Positions 22,154-33,100 of a DNA stretch of 64,000 nt are shown piece by piece (position 1 is the first letter of the stretch; the number at the start of each line of letters is the position of its first letter). The DNA is taken from NCBI GenBank assembly GCA_014529385.2, contig CM043958.1, positions 121,550,817 to 121,614,816 of the forward strand. The letters are read 5' to 3'. This DNA is from Adiantum capillus-veneris. Taxonomy: Eukaryota > Streptophyta > Polypodiopsida > Polypodiales > Pteridaceae. The position numbers and the translations under genes are program-made. The notes below the pieces were generated by a model. It made no database searches and had not been told where the DNA came from. It saw nothing but the letters and a program-made list of their open reading frames with translations.

Positions 22154-24420
22154 ATGGACACACATTCTAGCAACCCTAGATGTTTGTGCAATCCGGATGG
22201 TCCCACAACGAAATTTTGCGACAAGGACGGGTACGACGTGGTTCCGTACTTCATGTTGAGAACTGTATTCGAAAAAGAAACTGAAAAGAACGATACACTG
22301 GAAAAGGAAGATGAAGAAGAGGTGTTTCACGACATTCCCGATCATCCTGAGTGGGGAAATGAAGCAGACAACGAGTCAACGGACAATTCAAGCGGAAACG
22401 AAGAAACTATAATGGATGTCCGATTTTATGATTTTCCGAACCAAACTAAACAACGCCAGAAACGCTATAGAGCAAAGAGAAAAACAAAGGGGGTTAGAAC
22501 CAATCCGATGCCTAGAATAAGAGGAAAAAATCAATTCCTAATGCTAGTAAAGGCGGAAGATTGTGTTAAGGACAAGATTTCTGGAAGAATGAGAGGCAAT
22601 GATCAAAAGAGCTTACGAAAAGACAAAAAAGGCTCAAGAAATCAAGTTCAAAGGAATGGAACGAAAACAGAAACAGAAAAATCAGAAAAGAACAAGCGCA
22701 ACAGAGAACACACGGAGTCCAAGTTAGAACGTAGAAACAAGTACAGAGAGCTCAAGAAAACTCTGAAAGAAGTTTGGACGACAGAAATTGAGAGTGGAGA
22801 GGACGAAAACGCCAAAATCAAGGAAAACATGGATGTTCCCTCTCACTATAGGAAATTCACAATAGAGGATAGGAAGGTGGTATTAACCCCACCTATTCGA
22901 GAGAGAAAGGAGAACGAATCTTATGACGGACCGGAGGATGCAAAAAAAGTTGATTTAGCAGCTCCAGGTGAGCCAGCTAGACCGGTGTACATAGCCACAG
23001 ATTTGTCTCCAGGCGAGGAAGAGAGACTTTTGAGTCTTCTCAGAGAGTATAGGGATGTGTTTGCATGGTCTTATAAGGACTTAAAGGGAGTTGACCCATC
23101 GATATGCCAACACACAATCCCACTGAAACAAGACGCAAAGCCTAGCAAACAGAGACCATACACATATAATGATACTTTTGCTAAGCGAATCAAAGAAGAG
23201 ATAGATAAGCTAATGGAAGCTGAATTCATATACGATTGAACACACCGATTGGGTATCTCCAATTGTGGTAGTACCCAAGAAGAACGGAAAACTCCGAGTG
23301 TGTGTCAACTTAAAGAAAGTGAATGCTGCAACAATCAGGGACAATTATCCCTTGCCGATAACTGATCATGTTCTAGAGCGTGTATCAGGGAAAACAGCAT
23401 ACTCTTTTCTTGATGGTTTTTCAGGATATAACCAGCTAGCCATAGCACTGGAAGATCAACATAAAACAAATTTTGCAACGGAGTGGGGAATTTATGCTTA
23501 TAGGGTTATGCCTTTTGGTCTAACCAATGCTCCCGCAACCTTCCAGAGGCTGATGACGCATGCTTTCAAAGAATACTTAAGGTTGTTTCTAGAAATATAC
23601 ATGGATGACTTGTGTGTACATTCTCTTCTGAGAGATGAGCATCTAGAATACCTAAGAAAAGTAATTGAGAAATGTAGGACATATCGCATTTGTCTCAATC
23701 CTGAGAAATGTGTGTTTATGGTCCGACAGGGCAGAATTCTGGGACATATTGTCTCACAAAACGGAATATCCACGGATTTAGAGAAGATAAAGGTTATAGT
23801 GGATATGCCTAGACCAACCAATGCGAAACAAGTACAGAGCTTTATGGGACATTACGGATATTATAGGCGATTCATTTACATGTACGCTATAATAGGCCAA
23901 CCACTTTACAGGCTAATAGTGAACTTTGAATGGACAGAGGAGTGTGAGGAATCGTTCAAGAAATTGAAAGAGGCACTCATTACTGCTCCAGTCTTGAAAT
24001 CACCAGATTGGGAGAAGATATTCCATGTGCATATAGATGCTTCGGCATATGCAATAGGATGCATTCTGGCTCATCCAGAAGAAGGAAACATGGATTTTCC
24101 TATCTGTTACGCCAGTCGACAGCTCAACAATGCAGAGAAGAATTACACCGCAACAGAGCGAGAAGGATTAGGAATGATATATGCTGTGAAGAAATTTCGG
24201 CATTATCTTCTAGCCAACAAGTTTGTGTTTTTTACGGATCACCAAGCCTTGCTCTACCTAGTGAATAAACCATGCAATACCGGTAGAATAGTGAGATGGT
24301 TCATTATCTTACTGGAATTCGACTTCACGGTAGTAGTAAAGAAAGGAAAAACACATCTTAGAGCTGATCATCTTTCGCGATTGACGAATGGAGAAGACCC
24401 TATAGGAGTAGATGACGACA
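22154..24420 (+). pseudogene. Element B reverse transcriptase and RNase H
   Basis: Frame 22154-23239 is a charged linker ending with the RT entry block (FAWSYKDLKGVDP, then a KEEIDKLMEAEFIYD block). A frame change near 23236 leads to the palm frame: VVPKKNGKLRVCVNLKKVN, FSGYNQLAIA, MPFGLTNAPATFQRL, the catalytic IYMDDLC near 23597-23620, and RNase H with HIDASAYAIGCIL, ATEREGL, FTDHQALLYL and LRADHLSRL. All expected blocks are there. I see one RNase H only; the second, archaeal-type RNase H of some Tat-lineage elements is not visible. Confidence 0.9.
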
Positions 24421-24429
24421 TGCCAAACG

Positions 24430-26043
24430 CGTACTTGTTCAACATAGAAATGACACCGAAGTGGTCTCAAAATGTCGTTAACCTATTAACCTATGGAGGA
24501 GATTTCGATAGAAGAGAATACAACCAGAAACATATTGCTATTCAGCAATCCAAGAATCTTCAATTGGTTGCAGGAAGGTTGTATCAGTTGGGAAATGATC
24601 ATGTTTTACGACTATGCATCAATCCTGAGGAATATAATATATATCTGTGCGAAGCACATGTTCAGGAATGTGCATTTCATTGTTCAAGAAGGAACACATA
24701 TAGAAATTTGTTACAATTGGGAGTCTATTGGCCAGGAATGAAAGAAAGCGTATATGAATATGTCACTGTATGTATTGTATGTTCATCAAAACCGCCAGCA
24801 GAGTATTCGACATTATATCAGATAATGATCGCTCCAGAATGGAGTCAGTATATTGTTGAATATCTCACAAATAGAACTTTCCCAGAAGGAACGTCAAAAG
24901 CTCGTCAGAAATCTGTAGAGACAGAAGCTAGAGATTACACTTTCATAGGAGATCAACTCTATAAGAGAGGTAAAGACAACCAGCTTAGGATTTGCGCATC
25001 AGAGTCTGAGTATGTGATAATCCTGCAGCTCATGGAGGAGTAGGTGGAGGCCATTTCTCAGGTGATAAGACAGCAAAACTTTTCTTAGCCGCAGGAATAT
25101 GGTGGCCAACATTACATATGGACGCTGAGGAATACGTTAAAACGTGTGATGACTGTCAGCGACCAAAGTACCACTTAAAAGAGATGATATGCCGCTTAGA
25201 CCAATGATGGGGGCAAGAGCTTTTGCAAAATGGGGGATTGATTATGTCGGACCCATTTCACCTCCTGCATATAAGACTCATGCACAATACATCATTGTGG
25301 CTACAGACTATCTAACAAAGTGGGTCGAAGCAAAGGCAACTCAAAAAGCAGATGCCAGGACCACGACACAATTTCTGTATGAATACGTCTTTGTACGATA
25401 TGGATTGCCAATAGAAATTGTGAGTGATCGAGACACACATTTTATAAATGAAGTGATAAAGATCCTTCTAGATGAATTCATGGTAATCCATAGGAAATCA
25501 GCCCCGTATCATCCACAAGCAAACGGACAAGCTGAAGCAACAAACAAAACCATATGCACGGTCCTTACGAAGATTGTATCTGAGTCGAGAACTGACTGGG
25601 ACCAGAAGTTGCATTCAACATTATGGGCATATAGGGTAGCATATAAAACATCAATAGGAACGACCCCATATAACATGGTTTTTGGGCTAAATGCTATCTT
25701 ACCAATAGAATTCTTGATTTCAACCTTAAGGGTGGCTAAGGATCTAGAGTGGACAGGGCACGAGCTTTCTGATAGAATAGATGACCTGGAAAAGCTAGAC
25801 GAGCTTCGCCTAAAAGCAGTAGCTTCTATCTACGCTCAAAAAAGGCGACAAAAGGAATTTTTTGATAAGCATGTGCGGACTAAAGAGTTTAAGGTTGGGG
25901 ACTATGTCCTAGTTTACACTCTGAAACAACATGCTAAGAAGGTTAAAAAGCGAGGGATGGGACCTCTGGTGATTAAAGATCTATCACCAAGTGGCCGTCA
26001 AGCTTGCTACATTAGACGGAGAAGAAATGCCCAATTGGATTAG
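24430..26043 (+). pseudogene. Element B integrase with duplicated zinc-binding module
   Basis: Two successive integrase N-terminal modules are visible. The first (about 24450-24790) has PKWSQNVV, GRLYQLGND, H-x-H-containing AHVQECAFHCS, GVYWPGM and CIVC. The second (about 24835-25165, crossing a frame change near 25025) has PEWSQYIV, DQLYKRGKDNQLRIC, AHGGVGGGHFSGD, AGIWWPTLHMDA and CDDCQRPK. The catalytic core follows: GIDYVGP, SDRDTHF and ANGQAEATNK supply the D, D and E. A C-terminal GDYVLVYTLKQHAKK block follows. Frame changes near 25025, 25180 and 26000 inactivate it. Confidence 0.87.
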
Positions 26044-26631
26044 TGGATGCAGAGTGAAAAAGTATCTTTGCCGCTAACCCAAGACATGCTTCTCAAAATA
26101 CATCAAGAAGAGCTGCGTGTCCAGAAAAAGAAAAAGATTGTGGAGGAAGCGCAAGCCGAGGCGAAGGAAAGAATGGAGAAAAGAAGACTACTGCGTCAGA
26201 AACAGCGCAATGAAGGAGCAATACGAATAAACACAGTCAGTATAACAGAAATGGATAATGACAAAGAAGAACCCATCATTGAATGCAAAGTAGGAACCAA
26301 CCAAATCAAAGCCAGAGCACTATTGGATTCAGGAGCTCAAGCTAACCTACTTTCACTCAGTTTGTATAGACAATTGACAAATGACACTAAACTACAAACT
26401 TCCAAGCAAGAGTTAAAGAGTTACTCTGAGAATTCAATCAAAACTGTCGGATGCACAGTTTTACATATACAGATTAACCAATATGTGTATCCTCATATGT
26501 TTTACGTGGTTGAAGACCAAGCTACAAAACATCCATTATTGCTAGGACAACCATGGCAGAAGCAATACAATGCAATGATTGACTGGAGTTCTAAATCAGT
26601 GCTTATCAAATACGAAGGTGAAAATCAATAA
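26044..26631 (+). CDS. Element B second aspartic-protease-like domain (PR2), downstream of integrase
   Basis: An open frame of about 194 residues. It begins as the continuation of the integrase tail (a MLLKIHQEELRVQKKKK helix, AQAEAKERMEKRR), then IRINTVSITEMDND. The protease-like fold follows: ARALLDSGAQANLLS (catalytic DSG near 26322) and, about 70 residues later, PLLLGQPWQKQYN. This is the retropepsin-like pattern DSGA plus a hydrophobic-hydrophobic-G motif. The same domain at the same place is in element A. A TAA at 26629-26631 ends it, although the frame stays open to 27351. A has a sense codon there (a Gln-rich stretch), so the stop may be recent. Activity is untested. Confidence 0.75.
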   Translation, partial: WMQSEKVSLPLTQDMLLKIHQEELRVQKKKKIVEEAQAEAKERMEKRRLLRQKQRNEGAIRINTVSITEMDNDKEEPIIECKVGTNQIKARALLDSGAQANLLSLSLYRQLTNDTKLQTSKQELKSYSENSIKTVGCTVLHIQINQYVYPHMFYVVEDQATKHPLLLGQPWQKQYNAMIDWSSKSVLIKYEGENQ

Positions 26632-27351
26632 GTTAAGTTCACCAACGGAGAAGAGCCAACTCCAAAGGACGAATCCAAAGACAAAGGTAAACAACAACCA
26701 GAGAAAAAGAAGAAGCAATGGCAACCAAAAGTTTCTATACAACCGGATTACTCTTCGACGAGGAATTCTCAACAGTGGATAAGGAAGACAAGCAATAATA
26801 TAACAGCTCAACCTTGGGTAAAAACGGAGTCAACGTTGGTATGGAGACCAAAAAAGATTGTGCCAGAAAACACAAACGTGGAAAACAGAGTCTTCAATAC
26901 TAGACGAAAGAGTGATTCCAGACAATCAAGGATAGTGAAACAGATCTGGATTCCAAAGAAGTTCATGACGGCACAAAACTATAGCAAGCAAATTTGGATC
27001 CCAAAGATTTGTAAACAGGAACTCCCTTCAGTACAATCCATGGAAACTCCTAGGTATTTCAAGGCGAGGAAATCAACACAAGGAACAAAGCAGGTTTGGG
27101 TCGCAAAGAGTTTGTGGCAAGCACAAGCAAAGCGGAAGCAGATTTGGATTGTGAAAAAGAACAACAAGGTAAAGAAGAATCCATCGACTGATTCTACTAC
27201 CGAAGTATCACCAACCCAAAACCCGACCACTAATCCTTCAATCAAACAAAGAGCAGCTTTATTGGAAAGACTGTTGTATCATCGCTCTGCAATTGCATTG
27301 GGAACTTATGACCAAAACAACTACAATGCTTCGCCCACAGACACTTCATAG
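26632..27351 (+). pseudogene. Trp-repeat C-terminal extension of the PR2 polyprotein
   Basis: In frame with PR2 after the TAA at 26629-26631, 240 codons remain open. The segment is Lys/Gln/Pro-rich and repeats a short motif: VWRPKKIV, IWIPKKFM, IWIPKICK, VWVAKSLW and IWIVKKNN, spaced by 12-40 residues. It closes with SIKQRAALLERLL. Element A keeps the closing part (IKQRVVELQLLL at about 35810). I do not recognise the domain; the basic and aromatic repeats suggest nucleic-acid or protein contact, which is inference. Confidence 0.55.
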
Positions 27352-27372
27352 TCGTCCAGGAGGACTCAGACT

Positions 27373-27386
27373 AGGAGGGGGGGAGG
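27373..27386 (+). promoter_or_regulatory. Internal polypurine tract of element B
   Basis: AGGAGGGGGGGAGG. Its inner 12 bases equal the element's own 3' PPT (33476-33487). The matching position in A (36059-36071) has the same tract after a shared GGAGGACTC...CTAGGAG lead-in. It is a candidate second plus-strand primer site, by analogy with the central tract of lentiviruses. Confidence 0.6.
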
Positions 27387-30171
27387 TATATAGGTATACA
27401 GAAGTTACAAAGCAGCTACAAGCGCCAAAAACAAAGAAAAACAAAAATTATATTACAAGGGCAGTGTCTTTCATGATTTTGCAATTTTTATGTTTGATTG
27501 CAGATATTGATAATATTTATGCCCTTATATACCTTGTTTTGCAACAAGAAGAGATCAAATGATGAATTTGGATCTCTAGACGTGTAAATATCACTAAATA
27601 AGAGTGTTTTTGGAGCAAAAAAGTGAAAAAAAGTGGTAATCCAAGTCCAAAAATCACAAATAAGTGTATATTCATATACACAGGGTTACCAGCTATTTAT
27701 TGTGTATGTTTGGAATTTTTTTGGCTTCAATTTGCTATTTTTCTTTATTTTTCATGATTTTCTTCATAAAAGTAAAAGAAAAATAAAAAAGCAGGTGAAA
27801 TGAGATCGGAAAAAAGAAAAGAATAGACGGTGATGGTCCTAATGACAAGGGCAACCCATGGTAAAAATTGGGTACAATTCTGAAAAAGTTGCGGAAAGCC
27901 TGAAATGACAGAATTTTGGCAAAGTGGACAGATTTCTCAGAAATAGGTCAAACGGAGTCCAAATTGAGAAATTTCAAATCCTAAAGTGCATTTCACGACG
28001 AGATAGGAGCACATGTCAAATTTGGTAACAAGTGATCCGGGAAGTCCGAAGTTAAGTATTTTTCACATCACTTTCAAGCTCATTTCCACTATTATCTTCT
28101 TGGAGAGAGCAAAGAGCACACAGGAGCATCCGACCTTCTACCGCCTTCTACGACTGCTACGAGAGCTCAGAGGACACCAGACATGAGAGGTAGACTCGTT
28201 GCCATAAGCTTTTGATGCTTATCGTTAACTTTTGTCGCGAAAACTGACCAAAACCAAGAAACAAGAGCAGACGGGGAATGGGGAGGAACGCTAGGTAGGG
28301 GCACAACCGCCTAACCAAACCTTGCAAGAACTTAGAGGTGGGTTACCCTAACATAGAAGATGGGTTTCTAACACTCAAAGCTCGAGAAAGAACGACTTGA
28401 AAAACCCTAGGTCAACAGAGCCTGCAAGAGGCAAACAGAAAAAGTTGTCGAAACGACACAAAACTTCTCAGGAAGCTTAACAACATCGAGGGCAATGCAA
28501 CCATGGAGTATCTCCGGGTTTGGATCACTAAAAGTAGGTCGGAACAACCGATTCGGCTGCGGACACACAAAGTGTCATTTTGGCATAACGGCTAAAATTG
28601 ACGACCAAATGACATGAAACTTCACAAGCAGCTTCAAATATACATGGATGACTTATGTTTGCAAGAAAAACCCAAAAGAAAGCTGATTCCCTTACCGATG
28701 GTGAAAAAGACGCTTTCGGGCAACCAAATGGAGAAAGATGGAGAACGGGGAGCCAAAGTCAAGTTCAACCAAATAGGTGGCTTCACAACATATCCAATGA
28801 GCTGGAAATGCAACTCTCGAGAAGAAAAGTTGAAGAAATTCAACTCCAAGGCAAAAAGATGACTTCGGAGACTGAAATGCCTATAAGGGGGCTTTTTAGC
28901 TAAACTGATGACTTTTTAAGTTGAAAACTAGTTATCAGGGCTTAGGGCACTAGCACAAAGCATTCTTTGCACAAAAAGACCAACATTTCAAGAAAAGACA
29001 TCATACGCGTATGATGTCTCACAGCATGATTTTCACATCCATTTCAACATTTGAGTGCATAGCCTCATTCCACATGTTAATCACATCCTATGAACCAAGT
29101 ATCATGAGAATTGGAGTTAGAAAACCCAAGGAAAACCAAAAAGATGCAAAGTAGGCCATAAAATTGATTTTTGGTCCTAATTTTGTCAAAATAACTCCAA
29201 ACTCATTGAAACTTTGTAGGATTGTTGATTAACACATCTATAAGCTATCTGGAACCAAAAAGCACCATTTTGACACAAAAGACATCATACGCGTATGATG
29301 TCTATTTGCACTTACAGAGCCAAAACTGCTTATTTGTCATCATACATCCATTATATATATCTAATACATGCTACATATGAAGTTTGGAACCATTTGGTCA
29401 AGTGGATCACCCCATTAGCCCAATTGAGGAAAAATCCTTCATCCAAAGCCTATTTTAGCCCAAATCCAACATACTCAAGTCCAAACCAAGATTTGAGTAG
29501 AGACAGTCCTTCACTAGTACATGGGGAGTCCACAGAATCAATCCCATGAAAAATTGATGAAAAAGACATCATACGCGTATGATGTCTCCAGAGCCATTTT
29601 TAGCCCAAAATCTATCCAACATTCATAAATCCACTGAATAAGCCTATCTAAAGCCATATCCAAGCTTATAGAGAAATTTGGTCCAAAAATACACTAAAAG
29701 ACATCATACGCGTATGATGTCTCACTATGTGATTTTGGCACCTCAGGGCTTCAACCACCAAACAGAAGTGATCTACATGCCATTTGAAGGTGAACCACCA
29801 AGTTTTATCCAATTTGGATCATAAAATCCATTTCCCTTTCAAAATTTTGCCAAGAGCCTGAACTGGACTAAACTGGCCAAAACTTGACCAAATGATATCC
29901 AAACTCAAATCCAAGCATATGATACTCATGTATACACTATCAGCTACAAGCACAACCAATATGAAGTCATTTTGACACAAAAGACATCATACGCGTATGA
30001 TGTCTCCAGCATGATTTTGAGCCCAGTTTACATATTTTTTCACCTACCCTGCATCCTTAGGCCCTGAATAGCTCATGTTTCAATTTTCAAGTCATTTGAA
30101 TAGTTAAAAGCTTCATTTCGGCTTTCAGTACTAAAAAGACGCTAACTTCTGAAATTGGAGTTACAGGATCC
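27387..30171 (+). other. Element B intergenic spacer between pol and the coiled-coil ORF
   Basis: About 2.8 kb with no credible gene. The first part (27390-28600) is A/T-rich, and parts of it match 36100-37400 of element A (the TTTTTTGGCTT...TTGCTATTTT stretches, the GACATGAGAGGTAGRCTC block and a CCTAACATAGAAGA-type block). The second part holds palindrome cluster B2 in roughly 284-bp units. Conservation between A and B suggests a functional untranslated region for the downstream ORF. Confidence 0.7.
28996..30005. repeat. Palindrome cluster B2 (5 perfect copies)
   Basis: Perfect 24-nt palindromes begin at 28996, 29280, 29564, 29699 and 29982, with spacings 284, 284, 135 and 283 bp. Each is commonly followed by a CAGCATGATTTT-like block and preceded by GATGAAAA or GACACAAA. 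The last lies 167 bp before the start codon of the coiled-coil ORF. Confidence 0.97.
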
Positions 30172-33100
30172 ATGGATTCCGCCAAGTTATCGGCAATGAA
30201 GAGAAAAAGACCGACAATCAAAGATGCTCTTGCAGAAGCGGAACCCTTTGACATTCCAGCAGAAACCCTCAAGCCAACCAAAACTTGGGTGGAGGAAGCA
30301 GTACTGGAACAAGAGGGAATAAAGATCTACCAGGGGACTTTCAAAGATCCTCAAGGGCAAGCGGTGGATATACCGATGATCCTACAAGAATTGGTGGATT
30401 ATAGCAGGTCAGAGAACATCAGCAGGTACCTGGAAAGGGCAGACTTGCACAGATTCTTCACCTCGAGACCATCAGATGTAGATACAAGAAGAGTGTATGA
30501 GTTGGCAACCTCCATTCAGAAGGATGGGAAAGCCACATTGACAGCAATAGATGGAGAGAAAGTAGAGGTACAGATCACTCCACAGCTCATTGCAGATGCA
30601 TTGAAGCTGAACAACAAAGGGAGCTCTGTCAGGGAAAGAAGGGAGGCTATAGAGGTTTATGGGTCCAAGAAACAGAATGCAACTTATGGAGATATGGCAG
30701 ACCAAAGAGCAGCAACCCTTTGCCGACTGTACAACCAATTTCTCCATATTTGCAGAAAAAGACCGCAAAAGTATACGACACCGCCCCATGCCATTGCAAC
30801 TACCATCACATGGGCATTGAAGAGCAATATGCCAAAAGAGGTGAATTACGCTCAACACATCCACGAGCAAGTAATTGCCATGCACAACGAGAAGCCAAAG
30901 TATATAGGAGGAGCTGAAGTTCTGACAAGAATAGCTTATGAAGCTATTGGAGCCAGAGATCAATGGCCAAAGGTTCCCTCCCAGAATGAGTGGCTTAGAG
31001 AAGCCGATGAGGAGGAAGAACAGCCTGAAGTATCCAAGAGGGCGTCCACAAGAGCACGCAGGAAACTAGAAATAGTTTCAGAACCTGAAGAGAATGTGGA
31101 TGAGCCGCTTATGAAGAAAGCAAAGAAGAAGGTTGCTCCCAAGCAAACAAAAAGTCAGAAAGCGGCAAGAATGGAAAGACTGGTGGAGCAGTTTAGAGCG
31201 GAAAGAGCTCTAAAGGGGGACTTTGAAGAAAAGTGGGTGCCAGACCCCACTAAAGTCGGAACTAGCTCAGCCAGGCCACATGTTGATCAATATGATCAAT
31301 ATATTAGAGCTTATGAGGAGTCACAGGCTATACTGAAGCAGCAACCTGTCGAGCCATACACTGAAGAGGAAGTACAACTTTTAAAAGCAAAGCTGAAAAA
31401 GGACGACAAGGGGAAGAAGAAAGTAGATGAGTCTACTGAACCTCAAGAGAAAGACGGGCAAGCAAACAAAGGGAAAGCCAAGATGACTGAGGACAATCAG
31501 CCCTCCTTTACTGATGTACCAAGCCCGAAGAAGACGGAAATCATTGTGGAAGAGACCACAGTAGAGATGGACACGGCTGGTATGGAAAAGCCGGAGGTCG
31601 GGACCAAGGAAAAGGAGATAGATCCAATTCAGCAAAAGAAAAACGATTATGAGGATCTGGTAGCGATAGGGTACACTGAAGAAGAGGCCCTTGAGGCGGT
31701 TTATGGGATCACCCTACAAAAACAAGAAGATCGGAGAGGGACAGAGGAAAAAATAAAGAGTACAAAAGAGAGTGAAGAGAAACTGGATGAGCAGAACGTA
31801 CTAGAAGAGCCGAAGCCAGTGGAGGTGGTGGCCGAAAAAGATTTAGATGAAGATGAAAAAGACATGCACATGGTGCATGAACTACTCAACAAGATCAAAG
31901 AAAGATCCAAGGCAAAAGAAGTGGAGATTGAGACAACCAAACAAAGGGAAGCTGAGTTGCAGAGGAAATTAGAGGATGCTATGACTGAATCTGAAAGTCA
32001 TAAAGCATCACTCTACGATGCGGAAAACGAGAGAGACGGCTTGATACTCCAGCTAGCCGAGGCTTCAAGAGAAGTAACAAGTGCACAGGAAGCAAGGGAG
32101 CGGATGGAAGACGACTTGGAGGCGGCTAAAGATGAGCTCATTGAGCTAAGGGAAAGAGTCACGCTCCAAGAAAGAACAATCACTAGACTCAGGACTACCC
32201 CTAGAGCTAGCAGAGCAGGAACCGAACAAGAGGGAGCTCTTGTACCAGCTTTGGAAGACCAGGTCCGAAGCTTACAAAGAGAGCTCAGATTAGAGCAAGT
32301 GCAAAGGTTGCACATTGCGGAGGGATCATTGGCAGCAGAGGAGAGGCTCACTTTAGAAAATCAAACACTAAGAACAGAGAATGAGACCCTCTGCAAACAA
32401 CTCCAAGATCTACAAGAGCAACAAAGAAGAGAGACAGAGACACCACAAGAAGAATCAGGTGGAGCAGCCATAGAGCTACCAGAAACTGGACAGGCAACCA
32501 CAATTGAAGATCCAGCCCCAGTTCACGAGGTGGCCTCGACTTCAGGAATCTCTGAAGAAGAAGAACAAAGGCTCCATGACCAAATAGCAAAGTCAACAAA
32601 GGAGAGTGCCAAGGCGGAAATGGAATGGGAGAGGAGACTCCTAATCTCCATTAGACTTCAGGGATTAGACACAAAAGTGCTCCATGAAGAGTGGATGCAA
32701 CCCAGCCTGCCTTTCCCTTTGATGAAGTTTGAAGTGATAAAAACGAAAAAGAGAATAGAGGAGGAGCAGTATGTCGCTCTTTACGAAGGTGACATCACAA
32801 AAGAGGAACAATCAAAGAAGATTGTAGATTTGCAGCCTAGATGGAGGAAAGGTTGGCTGAACAAATACCCAGCCTACCTCATCTACTTGGTAGAGGCACC
32901 AAAGGAGATTCGGGAGGATGCAACCTTCTGCCCGGTGCCAAGAGTCAGAAGCTGGAAAGAGCATGGCAGGATTGTAGAAAAGAAGCCAAATTGGCTTAAT
33001 TACCCCAGGATGCTAGGACCAAAGGCAGGAGAGAGAATAGGTAAAGCCTACATGGTGAAAACCCTAACGGGCACCATCAAGCTCTTTACTGGCTCTCCTG

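Noticed and set aside
28638-28665. IYMDDLC-like peptide in the B spacer, resembling the RT active site
   Set aside because: Only about 20 bases resemble the RT motif at 23597; no other RT block surrounds it and A has no counterpart. A chance match or tiny fragment cannot be called RT.
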